Source: Isoetes taiwanensis (lineage: Eukaryota; Streptophyta; Lycopodiopsida; Isoetales; Isoetaceae). From it: a DNA stretch of 64,000 nucleotides. How positions within the stretch are numbered: position 1 is the first letter of the stretch; every line of letters starts with the position of its first letter. A program made the position numbers and the translations under genes. The notes under the pieces were generated by a model, which saw nothing but the letters and a program-made list of their open reading frames with translations, was not told the origin of the DNA and did not search any database. Shown piece by piece: positions 25,200-39,442 of the stretch. The stretch covers positions 9,375,077 through 9,439,076 of the forward strand of contig JAJEKV010000039.1 of assembly GCA_021234155.1 (NCBI GenBank), read 5' to 3'.

Positions 25200-26744
25200 G
25201 GTTGGAAAGACATTTGTTCTCGGTGTTCCATGGCTAAGTTATCGATGGCTGGCCGCATAACCGAAAGCAAAGTCGGCTCCGGTAGTACACATGTCTATAT
25301 GGCATCCATCTTATCGGGTAACCGGGCAGACAAAGATGCAGCTCATTGTTCATACCGCTAGGAACTTTATCTAGGGCGGTATTGAAGAAGGAGCTGATGT
25401 TAAAATTAGTTGGGCTGGGGTGCATTATGCCTAAACTTTGTGGGGCCGGAACCACTCACTTTCTTCCCCGTGAGCAAGGTGCTGATTTCTAAGTTCATAT
25501 GGCTGATTCTAAATAATGCCGATAATTCTCCGTGTCGCTGGCCTCATTCACTCCGCCTTTACAGATGTGCATTTCCTTCCGGCTTCCATCCATTAAGCCA
25601 CTCTACCCATGGGCATTATTCTATCCATTTTTCCATATCCTAATGCATCTCCTTTCCATGAAGGTTGCTAGTCGCTTGAAGATTGTGCGCACTTTGTTTT
25701 AGTTCCATCCGGATGGCCCATACTGCATCCTACAACCGCTTGTTGGTGGGTCCCTTTGATGACACCGGGTGGATCCCCTCGGTCTCTTCTCGCCATCCAT
25801 TGACGAAGGCCGATGGCGCCGTGAGCTCATAGTATCCGCATGGTATAATGAGACAAGATTGTTGACGGAATGAGTTCAAATTGAAGTTCCTTCTCCTTTG
25901 GGACCGTGACATTTGGGAAAAAAAGTAGCCGCTTATTCTTCCTCCACATCCACAAGACATAGCTCCCCTTACGGGTGGTTCATGGCAAGATCAAGCGAGG
26001 AGCACCTAGTGCACTCGATGTATGTGGTCCCCGCTTCATCCGAAGTGTTGCCTCCATCGCTAAAGTGGCCTTTTAGTTATCCCCGAGCTTCACCTGAAAG
26101 GCCCGGGCGATGGGTAATGGATAAATTGCTCCATCCTAAGCTATCTATCTTATGGTGGCGCATCATTCATAGATGCGTATGATAAACATTGATGTTCATA
26201 GATTTCGGCCCGTGATGTCTCTCGCGGATCTACCCCTTTGCATGCGCAGGAATGAGACAATTGAGCACCGCTTTTTTTGTGTCACCATGTTCGACTTGCT
26301 TGGCAAAGGGCTTTGAGCCTTTTTCCATTGTGACTTGAATAGTCACAGGGCCTATTGTCGGGCCTATCCTAGTTCTTGGGACAAGGTGCAAAGAGGGCTT
26401 TCCACTTAGCGTCCGTTTGGATCATCTGGTCCATCTAGAAGAGACGAAATCTCCTCATCTTCAAGGGACATGTCTTTTCAGATATGCAAATGCTTAGCGA
26501 TGCTCGTAGTCGCACTGTAAAGGTGTACAAGGTTCTTGCTTAAAGGATGACGTCAAAAGCTATCATTTGAGAGCGATATCTTCAAACTCAGACTTATTCA
26601 TAGCCAGTTGTGCTCTTGATGATATATATTCTCTCGCCAAGAGGTTGCTCTAGTGGACATCTTCACCACTGGGTTTTGAGTCCCCCATGTACTCTTTGTA
26701 TTCTTTTGAATAATAAAGGTCTACGTTCATCAAAAAAAAAAAAA
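25200..26744 (+). pseudogene. 5'-truncated LINE with zf-RVT and poly(A) tail (right copy)
   Basis: Partner of 3259-4808. The zf-RVT frame, open in the left copy, is broken into pieces here (about 25913-26182 and onwards) by small indels, most of them at CAG/CTG positions. The last ~350 bp before the A-run (26732-26744) are practically identical to the left copy. The frame breaks may therefore be sequence error, not decay. Confidence 0.75.
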
Positions 26745-26949
26745 GAATTTCTAGACGTATGTAGAATAAGAAAATTATACAACATTATTATCCAAAGCAA
26801 AAGAGCCTAGTTCTGACAATAAAGTCTATTGATGAGTTTTTTGAAAAGACACCAATAAAATTTTATGATTGTATTATTACTTCTATATTCATCATCGTAC
26901 TCTTTTCAAAATGTTAACAGGATATAAATTTCACAAATCCCCCCCCCCC

Positions 26950-27745
26950 TTTTTTTGAAGGACGACAAACTTTATTAAAACTCTAAGCCAAAAGCCAGAT
27001 ACAAATGCAGAGGCGGGAATAAAATCTCAGAGGATAATCATGATCCACTCAGTAGAACCACCAGCCTATGAATAAGACAACACACTCAAATGGAACTCAA
27101 ATATCAATTGTCGCTTGGCAAGAGCAAGTGAAGAGCAATGGTGGGCCTTAGCAATTTAGCATGTGCAGGCCCCGGAGGACAACCTAGGAGGAATATTCAA
27201 ACCCCGAAAGATACCCAATCTTCAAGGCTTTTAGATGAACCACAACAACCATCCTGATGCTAAATGAAATGCTTGGTATTCAAGAACTTTTTTTCAAGTA
27301 TTCGGATAAATAGCCAGGAACACTTGCTAATTTCAATGTCACATGAAAAAGAGAAAGCAGCCAAGACTAAACGGGCTGGAGATGATCACATAAAAAGAAA
27401 CAATGCTCAATAGTCTCATCCCTTTGCTTGCACAGTGGGCAAAATGCTGACACTCGAGGATCGAATCTGTGGACAAGCACATTCACACGAGGGCACCTGT
27501 GAAGAATCTGCCACCAAAGCACAACCACCTTAAGATGAAGTAGTTTATCCCAAGCCCAAGTCCACATACGTCTCCAACTAGGAGTGGGAGCCGAATGGGC
27601 GTAAGGATATCACCATTGACAAGTAGTTTATACATAGAGTTCACACGCCTATGCTCGCGGAACATGTGGGAAATCCACATGCACCCTTCAATAGCCTCCG
27701 AGCAAACCAATGGCGTAGAAGTTCACAAAATCTTGACAAATATAG
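26950..27745 (-). pseudogene. LINE 3' fragment, reverse orientation (right copy)
   Basis: Partner of 5007-5820. The frame 27367-27567 keeps the CPLC and HCFFLC motifs. A longer overlapping frame 27483-27710 reads further upstream (a YKLLVNGDILTP block). The T-run is shorter and is preceded by a C-run (26940-26949) not seen in the left copy. Confidence 0.78.
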
Positions 27746-27891
27746 TAATAGTATTCAATTTTAACTCAAGCAAGCGTAGTTTAAATCTTCACCGATATAG
27801 TAGTAATATTTGAATTTTAGGAACTTTGCACTCACTTGGACAAACAATGGTCGGCTTCATACAATCCCTAAATAACAAAGGACTTGTAATT

Positions 27892-28107
<216 letters not shown>

Positions 28108-30110
28108 TTTTTCTTTGATGCCGACACTTTCACAATGATAAGTTGCACCATTGCTAATTTTTGAGCTATGTTCTACCTAGGTTAGTTGAGAAGCCTCATC
28201 TTTGGTCCATGTGTTGGGGAGAAAAGCTGAAATTCAAAACTGTTAGATGTCACTATCAAACCGCATGCCGAGAAAAAAAATCGCAATCCAACTTCTCTGT
28301 TGTATGCCTATTTATTACTATAGTTTATATACTATTTGTTTGATTCCTCAAGTATTTATAGTATGTCATGTGTGCATGCATGGTAGATTTGGTATATGAG
28401 GGGAGAATTTGAGTTTATACTTTATTTCAAATATGTTAATTACTTCTCACATAAGGACATCCGATGATGAAAGTAAAGGAAGTAAATGTAATAGAAAAAT
28501 GGTTCGTCATTAATCGTAAAGATGTCATCACGCCGCACTACCCAAAATGGAAGTAGGGCTCATGATTTTGTTGAACTGGGTCGACTAATCAACAACAACA
28601 AGGTTGGTTCTTCACCAAGGGTAGATTCCTCGTCAATTTGCTAGCTCCCCGCTTTCAAATTTTGTAGGGAATAGAGCTTGGCCCTTTTGCAGCAAGAACA
28701 TACTCTCACAGTTGTTGCTAGTCGTGGGGCCCCTACCACTCAAGTGAAGGTTGGTAGCCCCAAGCCCGTTCCCCATACATAAAGAAAACAGAGCTCTAAG
28801 GGAATATAACGAAATAGACACGTTGAAATTCATAAAGCAGAAGGCAAGACTTTTGAAATGCCATAAAGATAACAAATAGTCAACTATCTTAGAAGCTATT
28901 GTTTTTGGTTCAATTTTTAAACCACATCGTACATATTCATCTTGACTTTGTCTTCATTAGTGCATTATTCTTTTTGTCCTCGTGCAGTTTTTAAGTGAAC
29001 TAGTATCCACTTTATTTATTTGGGTTTAGCATCAAGTTTGTGGTTTATACCATGTTGATGTGACATAAATTGAGCCCTTGATTTCCAACTATGGACATGC
29101 ATGCCACCAAAATTCCACCTCTTCATTGTTGTAACTTTATAGAATCATTATACACTATTATTCATTGGAATACCTCTTCTACAATCCATTGATGTTACAA
29201 GTCTAGCTCCTTAAAGTGATCTCCTTAACCACAATTTAAAATTATCTCATCAAAAGCATGTCACATGATACATTTAAAAATAAAAGGGAACATAACAAAA
29301 TGCATTGTGATTTGTGCAAGCTTTTATGCCCTCCAATGTAGTGTTCTTAATTTAGAAAAAGAAAGGATTTGCACGTTGCCCTTCCAATGCATAGGGCCCT
29401 AGAATTATTTCCAAAAGGTGGCAAAGCAACACGCATTCTAGCTCCCATATAAGAAAAGCTCAATGCACTATGATTTTAAACAAATTAGGGGACACAAGTT
29501 AACATGACGTGGAAGAGAATCAAATTGACACATCTTTATGTCGAAGTGCAACATTTGAAGATTCTTCTTTTCATTGATGGAACATTATAAACAATAAAGT
29601 GCTGGCTAATATACTTATGCCATGCTTATTCATCATGACAACTTTAGTTTAATTAACTTCTATTCAGCAAATAATCACGATTGTCGGGCATTTGTTTATG
29701 GAAGAAAGGAAGAAGATGAAATAATTAACTAAAGCAAATTGCTCCTTCAAGTTTTTGAGAATATCAATACCAAGCTTTTCCTCTTAAAAGTAGCATGCAT
29801 ATATCTATTATAGTTGATTGGTAGAATACCAACAACTAATTTGAAATTCTCACATTATCCCCTATATAGTATAACATATACTTGCACTCTTTGACTTGGA
29901 TCACAACTATAAGCCATGATTTATTTTTATTTTTGTTAGGTATAACTTTATTTACTCTAGGATATATGTATAAAGCCACATGCAGGAGTGCACCAATCTG
30001 CGATGTGAGATGGGGTAGCTATGTGGCACCATTTTGCACTATTGTCCATTCCAACCTAGGGTAGATTTAGATAAGTTCCCCATATTTCTACCTTTTTGGC
30101 TTGCCATGTT
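28108..30110. other. No gene recognised (partner of 6180-8190)
   Basis: Collinear with 6180-8190. From about 28880 to 30060 the two copies are nearly identical over more than 1 kb with only homopolymer-type indels, in contrast to the noisy flanks. Confidence 0.5.
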
Positions 30111-30119
30111 AATGAGAAT

Positions 30120-31560
30120 CTAAGGACTATATCCACCACATCAAGCAGCTTATCCTTGGCATCATCCCGCCAAGCAGCTTGTGTCCATTACTTAAGTACC
30201 TCCAAGATGTAAGATGCGACCGCTTATAAAAAAGATCTAGAGATTGAGTTGGAACCAAGAAAACTACATATTTTTTTCAATTAGCCATAAATGCCCAAAA
30301 AATCCGAGTATATGGCATTCATCTTCTAGAACTCTTGGTCGACAAATACATATATATTCTAGGCTCTCGTGATAGCCCATCCAATTGCCTTTAATTCTCG
30401 AAGTTGGTATACATCTAAATGAATAGTTGCAATGCTCCCCACATCTTTTTCATACCCTCGATGTGCCAACATTATGATACATAGGCCGTTAGTAGGGTCC
30501 CTTGTAATATCTTTTACCTTTTCCATGCATCGGTACCCTCAAAGTTTTTTCAACAAAAACAAGTATCCATATATTGTTTCAATTGAGTAAGATCTCAGAT
30601 TATCATTCATCTTTATACGGGATGTTTTGAACAACTCACCTTAGCCGCTTTTAGTGTTTCTTCTTCTTGCAAGATTTTTATTTTTAACCAATATTGGCCA
30701 TGGCAAGTATGTAGAAAGTGTGTATCCCTATGTTAATCTTTTGGCAAAGAAGCATATGGTGTTCCATTGTCGCCTCAAGAAAGAGGTAAAATCATCTCTT
30801 CTCAGAAAGATGTGATACCTAAAGAGTAATCCAATCCATAGTGCATGAGTGAAAAGCTTTCTATCTAAACACGCTTTCAAACTAGGGAACAAATGAAAGA
30901 TCCCATTGAGTAGTTATTCTCAAGATAGCTATAGAGCACATTTATGCTTTTGTGTATACAAGAATCCCAATGTATCTTAGTCATGTTCACCTTATGATAG
31001 TTGTATATCTGCATCACCTCCATCAATTGTCCCGCCCCTAGTATGTGATTGGGGTGATCTAGACCGCTAGAAGAGAAAAGAACCAAAAATCTTGGTCTTG
31101 ACCAAGTTGACTTGCATCGAATTTTTTCGCAAAAGCTACTCGTAATAGCAATATTTGCATATTGGCTAGCATATGCTTAAGAGAACAAAATTGTCTGCAT
31201 AGAGCAATTGTCTAATGATATAATGATCAAGAGATGCATCTCCACACCCATATTCGAAAAACTCAATCTTCAAAATGGTCAATATATAACCAAATAATGT
31301 ACAAAGGAGAGTGGACAGCCCTAATATACCTGCGTATTGTTGACAAGAATATCCGATGGCAAAGATTCGAAGTTGGTGCTTCTTCATAAAGCATGTATGC
31401 AATATTCTCAGAACTCATGCATACACTCAATTGCAACAATCTCCTCCATAGTTCTCAATAGGAATTATGTCAAAAATCTTTGTGAGACCCCCAATACAAC
31501 AAGAGAGATCTTATAGTTTATTGCAACTATCTCTAGTAAGATGTGTGGCATGAAGATATG
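30120..31560 (-). pseudogene. Degenerate LINE reverse transcriptase, minus strand (right copy)
   Basis: Partner of 8200-9640. Here a 78-residue frame (31166-31402) keeps the GLSTLLCTLFGYIL block and the YADN box (31190-31201) together, so the RT signal is easier to read than in the left copy. It is inactive: the second catalytic Asp of the box is lost and stops surround it. Confidence 0.62.
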
Positions 31561-31649
31561 GTCAATAACAAACTATAGATTTAGCTCTAAATCCGCATCA
31601 ACGCCCAAGTGGTCAAACGCTTTTTGAAAAAATGTTTTGCGTGTAATAA

Positions 31650-32685
31650 CTAACATTTATCAGGTAGTAATTGAAGGACTATTTTTTCACCAATTTTTTA
31701 AAATGATTCAACTTTGCCGATTGTCCAAATCAAGGGAATTCATCATATAAATGCTCAAATGCTAGTGAGTAGTGGGAATGACAAGCAAGTTTCAAGCTCA
31801 ATACTAAACATTTGAAGGATGGTGAATTTACTACAAAGTTGTAGGAATGCTTGGTCCCATGAGTTCTCTTCTATTGGTGGTATGGTCGGCATTGTTGCCG
31901 CCTCTTAGGACCGTTAAAGGCGGTGGGATCGCATAGATGGTCTAAGCTAGAGGCCAATTAGCTGTGCTATATCAGAGTTACGTAGAGATATCATCTCTTA
32001 CCCCTTCTTCTAGTATTTGGGAGAAAGCAACCTTGACATAGATTAAAAGCCATTGAGATAGCTCACAAGAACCAAGCCAGGGTAAAGGACGGTTTGGAAT
32101 GGTTTAGATCTGGTGATAGGTGCTCTCACTTCCTTTTTTTTGAGCTACTAAGAGAAGATGTATGATGGCCTCTATTAATTCCCTTTATTTTGCCTAATGG
32201 CTCTGAGATTTAGCAAAGGACTCACCCACCATTTTTCTTCCTTATTTGTCGACAATAGTTTGCCCTTTCGTGAGGATATGCAATTTATGGTCTTGTCAAG
32301 GTATACCCCATCAAAGAGAGATCAATGTGCACACCTAGAATATCACCATTAATGACTTGCATTTAACCGCTTTCTTTTAATGAAAGACAAGTGCCCTAGT
32401 CTAGATGGTCTTCCAATGGAATTTTCTTAGCAATATTTTGATTGGTTGGATTGTGATCTCTAGAATAGTTTCTGTGAGTTTCGTAGGTTTAGAAGTTTGG
32501 ACAAGATTCAAAATACTGGCTGTGATTTCCTCTTTCTCAAGTGTAAGGAGCCAAAAACAATATCCGACCGGGTGCCTTATCACATTACTATCTTTCAGAT
32601 ATAAAATCTTTGCTAAGACCCTTGGGTGCATAATCTATCTTAACTTAGATTTGTCTAAGGCATATGATAGTGTGGCCTAGATTCA
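31650..32685 (+). pseudogene. LINE fragment, endonuclease-RT linker and RT fingers (right copy)
   Basis: Partner of 9720-10745. The frame 32405-32680 stays open through LITLLSFRYKIFAKTLG into LNLDLSKAYDSVA, joining two blocks that are out of frame in the left copy. The change CTGACTGG to CCGACCGG at the DW motif is one of the CTG-type differences between the copies. Confidence 0.75.
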
Positions 32686-33029
32686 CCTAGATTGCGCTTG
32701 GTGAGGGGAGGCACTTGCACATGCTTTTTGGGAAGCGCCACCAAGGGCATAAGCATGCTACACCCTATTACAACAAGTACTAATAAGGGACTATAAAACT
32801 ACCTAAAAAAATAATGTCTCAATAACTAACAAGCATTAAATTGGATGCATTTATTTTGGCCTCAATAGTGTTGTCTTTATCTTAACCTTCAATATTAACA
32901 TGATTGTAATTTTATCTTGAATTTTTGTATTAGTTTTGATAAAAAGAACTAGAAAGCAGTACTCAATCCAGAAATAAGTAATGCAAGTAATTTGGCAGGT
33001 TCCAAGAGTAGTAGGGCGTAGCATACTTA

Positions 33030-33610
33030 TGCCCCCGAAACCTCTTCTTCCTTGGTACCTCTTTTATCAGCTATGACATTTCCTAATGTCTCCTTTTTTT
33101 GAAAGGCTTGTTAGAGTCTTGCGAGATAGTACAGACCTTATTTCATATCAATCATATTGCATTGAGTGCTCCTTATTGGTGGATCCTGTGAAAAGTTATT
33201 TTTCACTTTGTGTCTTAGTCATCTATTAATTCAATGGTGTTAGAGGTTAGCATGAATCTTGACAGTTGCAACATGGTATGATTCTTGCCAATTAGTGATG
33301 TGGGAGGTCTTTTGAGCCAAATTCTTGTTGTCTCAATGGGATAGACATATTTGGCCAAAGGTTGTTGGTACTCTGCCATTTGTTGCTCTAGAGTCTATTG
33401 ATGGGCGCATGTGAATTCCTTACCAAAGTATTTTTGAGCATAGGGTCATGAAGCATATCTATAAGCTGCTTGTCAATGGTGTCATCCTTTCACCATCCAC
33501 TAAGTGGTCCCTTCAGCTCCTCCCTCCCTCCCCCAAATTTGAGACATACGTGGACTTCGACTCATGGCTCGATGTTATATCCGTGTTTTTAAGGATATCT
33601 ATTGTAAAAA
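33030..33610 (+). pseudogene. LINE C-terminal fragment (right copy)
   Basis: Partner of 11090-11700. Near-identical up to about 33520, then the C-rich stretch and the following 80 bp differ by several small indels. The same YKLLVNG block can be read. Confidence 0.48.
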
Positions 33611-34569
33611 TGCCCTACTCATGACTTGCACTTGTTGGAACTTCAAGTGGAGAACATCCAAACTTCTCATGTATATTAGCTTAACAATACCTTCTTTTTT
33701 GCAAGAGTAGTTGTATGCTTCATGGAACAACCAATAAAGTTCCTTCACCACTTTGTCGAAATTTATGGTGAAAGCTTGAGTTACCAAGAGAGTCTTCATG
33801 TTGCAAACTTTGGAGACCCCTAGTTTTCAAGTCGGCTCCTCCTATATTCTTCTAATGGTGTGTTTGAGTTGCATAGAGATGTTGATCTCCTCCGAATTTG
33901 AAGAATATATTTTGGATCCCGCTTGCATCGCATCTTTGGTAGTCCACCATCAAGAATGGAAGATAAATCAGACGCATTTAGGTCCATATTGGAAGAAAAG
34001 CATTATTGGGGAAAAGAACAAAGTTGTTCAAATTGGCTTTGCATCCAAAAGCTAGAATTCGCTCCATTTGAAATGCCATTATTTTTTGTTCCTTGCAATC
34101 CAATATTCCACTCTGCCTAGAATGTGCTCACGCTTTTGTCCATTACTTGTGAGGGATTTCGCTTCTTTATCCTGGTGCTAGGATAAGTAGATTGGCTATC
34201 TAAAGGCTAGTCTAGTCATAAAAATCAAGTATTGCTTGCAACTATCATTAAAGCCTACAATCGTAATACAAGGTAGTATCTATGAATCAAGAAACTAAGT
34301 TTATAAAAAAATTCAACTAATAATGTGACACCAAGTATATTCAAATCTTTTCAATCCCCATTGAATTTATCTAAATTGTTTATGTTCGAAAAAGGACCAA
34401 AGCATGTTTATAAAAATTAATAAATAGATTGCATTTGTCGTTGGATTGAAATCAATAATGGAGCATATGTTGAAAACACACAAATATGCAAACATAAGAA
34501 GACATTAATGTCTTTAGGTCACAAAGAGATACATCTAACCAAACATGTATCAGCTTGATTAATATTGGC

Positions 34570-35200
34570 CATCCTTTAATCTTCGACCTCGTTCCCGTTT
34601 TGACAAGGAAGTTCTCTTTTTGTCGGGAGCTTTTGCCTGTTTTCATCCAAGCCCTTATTCGAGAATGCCATCGATCTGAGCCATCGGATCGGAATTCTCG
34701 AATGGGCGAGCATGCATCTCTCCCATGCATGCATGCATTGCATGCATTTTTCGGGGTCTCCGTTTGTTTGGGGATCGCTATTTTTGCGTGTTCTTCATCG
34801 ACTTCTCATCGCATTTTCTCCTCTCTCATCGCTTTAACTCTCTTTTTGATACCAAGTGGGAGGGTTTCTCCCCGCTTGGTTTGCCAATTCGCATCTCTTT
34901 CTATGTTGTGACATGTTCTTCCCCAATTTTATCCTTTTCTTGACCATCCTTCAACCTTCGGACTCGATCCCGTTTTGATAAGGAAGTTCTCTTTTTGTCG
35001 GGAGCTTTTGTCTGTTTTCATTCGAGCCCTTATTCGAGAATGCCATCAATTTGAGCCATCGGATCGGAATTCTCGAATGGGCGAGCATGCATCTCTCCCA
35101 TGCATGCATGCATTGCATGTATTTTCTGGGGCTCTGGTTCGTTTGGGGATCGCTATTTCTTGCAGGTTCTTCATCGACTTCTCATCGGTATTTTCTCCTC
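34570..35200. repeat. 375-bp-period direct repeat with palindromic cores (right copy)
   Basis: Partner of 12655-13302. Both repeat blocks and the CATGCATG clusters are preserved. The second block here keeps the GGGCGAGCATGC stretch that is altered in the left copy. Confidence 0.85.
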
Positions 35201-35384
35201 TCTCAGTAGTTCCCTTGCTCCCACCCGCCCTCCCTTCATGTGTGTGTTATTATAAATATTGTTTTTTATCACGTGGCATGCATGACCACCCTCGCTCTTT
35301 CGAGGTGTAAATGTTGTTTTTGTCGCCTGGAACGCATGACCCCCGCTGAGGTTTTTTCTATTAGTTTTTGTTGGTAATGTACAA

Positions 35385-35918
35385 AGTCCAAGGGTGATAG
35401 GCTAATTTCAAGATTCTCTATGGAGCGGGGTTTTTTGTGGGAACATTTAGCAGCCTTTGCATTCGCGACGGTGCACATCGCCCAGATTGAGACAGACGCT
35501 GGGCTCTGGAAGCACGAGCAAAGGCTTTTGCTGTTGTTGCCACCAGGGCACCATTGAGGATGAATGTCATGCCCTCCGTGTCCGCCCAAAGATTTGCCCA
35601 TAGCGGTATGATCGATTGCTAGTGCCCGCCAACCGCTGCATGAGTTGTTGAATACGGGCAGTGGGTTTGTTGGGGACCTCCGTGAGGTTATGGATGCACC
35701 CGGACTCGCTTGTATCTTCCCGGACGGGCATTGAACTCCGTCCTACACAATTGTACACAAAGATGCCGCCAGACTTATTACTTAAGGTTTTTCCTTTGAA
35801 AACCCTTGGGGCGGGGTTTTTAATCCTCGCAAGAATACGCTTGTCGCCTCTTTTTGTTTGGGTCCCATAGGCCAGTCGGCCTCCTCGCGGACGCTAAAAA
35901 ATCTATTCTATTCTATTA
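35385..35918 (+). mobile_element. Unclassified retroelement 3' fragment with (TTCTA)n tail (right copy)
   Basis: Partner of 13480-14015. The GGGTCCCATAGGCC ... GCGGACGCTAAAA terminus and the TTCTA tail (about 35899-35915) are present. Here a VHIAQIETDAG reading can be followed, closer to the HLLQIETDRW of the fragment at 50035-50320 than in the left copy. Confidence 0.55.
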
Positions 35919-36519
35919 TCCAAGCCCCCTTGTCGAGATTTTTAATCCCAAAGAATAAACTCTCGCCAGCAGCTACACTAGCCAACATCCGTAGTAACAC
36001 AATTTTGTTATAACCGGATATTCCCTATTTAGTAGCCAATTCGATATTTACTAAACCGCTAGGTGTAGGTGGGCGGGCCTCGATTTTTGTGCATGGGAAA
36101 AACTTATCGAGGTAGCCAATTAGAACCTACGGTAAATTTGAATGGGTAAGGGGTGGCCATATTACCACCACTACATATCCATCTAAGAATCGCCACTTGT
36201 AGTCCTCTAGGATTAGGGTTTCATATATATTTTTGAATTTGACCGAGCTAGCATCTTTCACACAGGTTTAGTTTATTCTACCCTGTCGAGCCTGTATTTT
36301 TCCTATTCTTCTCGTATGCAATTGTTTCCTTATTCATGTGAATATGAGTATGAATATTCTATGAATATGAATGGGATGATAATTTTAATATTATATTTTA
36401 TTGTCATTTGCAGAGCTCTCCCGATTTGTATTCACGATTTGGTTGAGATGGAGATCCATTCCCATCTACAATCTAAGCTTTAGCTTCATCAATTCAGGTT
36501 AGTTTTTACCCTATTCAGT

Positions 36520-38798
36520 CATGCAAAATTATTCAGATGTGCAAAAGTAGCTGCTGATGCCGATCATCAAATTTATGCAGCATGGAGGGAGCTTTGCAAA
36601 AGAGAATAAATGAGTTCTTGGGACCTGCATCATCAAGGACAAAGCGGCGCATCACTATATCATCGTCTACGTCCACTTTCATAAATCAAATTGAGGGTCT
36701 TGATGAAGGCTATGAATCTGCAGATGATAAGGACTATGATCCAGATCAATTGACATAAGATTCAAATGATGATGAGGTTCCAGAGGGTCTCAAAAATGAG
36801 AGTGAACTGCATGAGGATGAAAATGTACTTGAGGATCATATAAGGAGAGGAAGTGCAGCCGATGGGATGCCAACAGAAACTTCAAAAACGATTGGCTTAG
36901 AGAGTATCCCTTCTTGGATGTGGCAGAGAGAAAAATGGTAAGGTGTACTATTTGTTCTTGGAAAAATAAGACCGACAAGTTATTCCAGCCAAAGAAAAAT
37001 AGTATTGATAGGCACGTTGGTAAATTGAAAAGGAAGGTTGTAGAGGATGGAGTAACTAAATATGTGTTTGCTGGTTGGGAAGGTCCGGAGAAGAATCTGC
37101 ATGCACGAAATGCAATAACATTCTATAGGAATGAAGAACTTTTGAAGGAAAAGAAGAATAAAGCAACCAAATTTCACTGTCTGTTTGAGAAAGCTGAATT
37201 GTTAGAGTATGAGGCTAAATGTATTCAAATGAGAGTTGTGCTGCATTTGCTCCAGCATGGTCGGGCAATGAAAGATTATCCGAAGCATGAAACATTGAAT
37301 ATAGCACATAGACTTCCAAATATTCCAAGGTGCCATTGGTCAGAGAATGCAGGTTGGGAGTTTGCAACTCACATGTCTTTCGTTGCACTTGAGGAGTTAC
37401 GTGAAAGTAATTAAAGGTAACTAATTTTTTTAAGGTCACTCACCTTAGAATGATACTAATCCATTGTGTAATTGTGAATGTGGTATAGGGTCTACCTTTT
37501 TAGCTTTGTCTTTGGATGAAGTTACTGCAAAAGACAATATGTCTTGGCTTTGTATGCATTTGTATAATGTTGTGGATTTCCAGCGTCGATCATACTTTTT
37601 GAGCATAACAAAGTTGCGCTTGGGTGCTACGGCTGAAACTCTTTACTCCAGTGGTCTGTTTTGGTTCAGATGGAGCGAGTGTAATGTTTGGTTGCAATAC
37701 AGGATTGGCTGTTAGGTTGCAGACCAGTTTCATGCCTTACATAGTGGCAATCCATTGTATGGCTCATCGAACAAATTTAGCTTTCAAAATTGCCTCTGAG
37801 TTTGCTTGTGTTCAAAAGGTTGAGAACCTTGTACATGCAGTTAATCAGTTATATTGTCGCAGTCCACAAAGGTTTGCCCACTTCCAGCAATTTTCAATAG
37901 GTTTAAGTGAGGGGCTGAAGTTGCTAAAAGATGTAGAAACTGTTGGATATTCATAGATTATGCATATTCGCAGATTATGCAGTGAATATATTTCTATTGT
38001 AGGGGCTTGTGCATAATTAGCTGATGAAAATGAAGCGGCAGCACGTGATCTATTTAGGGATGCAGAGACCTTGTTAACTCTTTATGCTCTCACTCCATTG
38101 CTTAGGGAGTTTTCTTGATCAAACAGGCTCAAGATCAAACCATCTATATTCCGGAGTATGCAACTGCAAGAAAGGTAGCATGTACTAAGCTTGATAGATT
38201 GTATGTTGGAGATGATTGCTTTGACAAGGATGAGGCCTTCTATAGATGGCAGAATCTAGTCTCCTAGCAGGAAGGTAGGAGCTTTTTAGCATACAACGAT
38301 AATGGGGTTGTACATGTAAATGACAAGTTTTTTCCTTTATATCATAGGAAGAAATGTGGTCGAAACAATTATATGCGGAAGGTGGAAGTGAAGGAATCAG
38401 AATTTGATTCACTTGTTTCATTTATAAGAAACGAGATGAACTTCGTGGCGGAATGTTTATCGAAGGAATTGCGGTCCAGGTTTCCTCGAGATGAACTCTT
38501 GGACGCGATGGATATTATATTTCCCAATTTTTAGAACAACGTTACATCACATGAGGTACTGTTTTCCAGATTTACTATTAGTGTAGCAGTCTTGAGAGAT
38601 CACTTTTGTATGCATGTGGTTGAAGGTGTGGAAATACATGGTGCGTTGGATCTTGAAGCATTAAAAGAACAATCTGGATTATTTGGCACGACTATATATG
38701 CCCAATATGGACTGTTAGAAAAACCACTAGAGCAAGGGGCTGTTACAAGATTATGGTTGAAGTTAACCCCTCATGATTATCTAAAGGCTGCCTTCTGA
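36520..38798 (+). pseudogene. hAT-like transposase with BED-type finger, interrupted (right copy)
   Basis: From about 36887 the frame reads NDWLREYPFLDVAERK, then C-T-I-C and a histidine (DRH), like the BED-type finger at the N-terminus of ZNF862-type hAT proteins. It ends at 37414 (LEELRESN). Splicing at 37407-37488 (GT...AG, 82 bp) would join it in frame to LALSLDEVTAKDNMSWLCMH, the block with the first acidic catalytic residues. A frameshift near 37640 separates this from CFGSDGASVMFG and IHCMAHRTNLAFK, the second catalytic block, with about 15-20 residues missing compared with the family as I recall it. The C-terminal blocks ESEFDSLVSFI (about 38397) and RDHFCMHVVEGVEI (38592-38798) follow after further stops. 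It is a dead transposase. An acidic open frame at 36600-36910 may be its N-terminal exon in another frame. Confidence 0.72.
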
Positions 38799-39442
38799 AG
38801 CTTGTAAGTAACACCAGCACTCTCTAGAATGCCTCACAGTTATATAGTCTACATAGGTTCCTGCCTCATTATTAACTTCATCCTGCACTGTCTTGGCTTG
38901 GTAATGAAGCCTAAGATCTTCTCAAGCAATTGGAGAAGTTAATAAGAAAAGCCATAACTTCCAAAACCAAGCATCGACTTCATCTCAGGCTCCTAATAAC
39001 AATAACAAAACCTTTTAGAATGCTTCTGTCCAGACCTATGCCAACTCAGAAATGCGTGCATTGTTAGAACGCAACAAAGGAAAAATCTGGTCCCAGGTAA
39101 AATATAAATCCCAAATACCAGAAAAGAAACAAAATCAGAAAAGCAAAACTTACCTGGACATGATAGTGCTGCCACTGTCCATAAATTGAAGTGCATTGTA
39201 TAGAATCTCAGTCAAAGAATAGAGGCAGAGCAGTTGATTCTGGCTCTGAAGCATTGGCTTACACCATAGTCCCTAGTTTACTAGTGTTGCCACCATTCTA
39301 TGTATACATCCTTCATTTTAGACAGCTTCCTGGTATCACTTTGGCTTTTATCCAGATAACCCATGCATGGTTCAGATTATCATACAATTCAGAATCATTT
39401 CATAACAAAGCCCTATCATGCAAGCAATTGTGCCAGGGTTTT
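38799..39442. other. 3' flank of the intact PPR gene
   Basis: No coding region is supported. On the minus strand CCAG|GTAAG at about 39149-39157 could be a splice donor in the 3' UTR. The border to the hAT remains is at about 38800. Confidence 0.35.
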
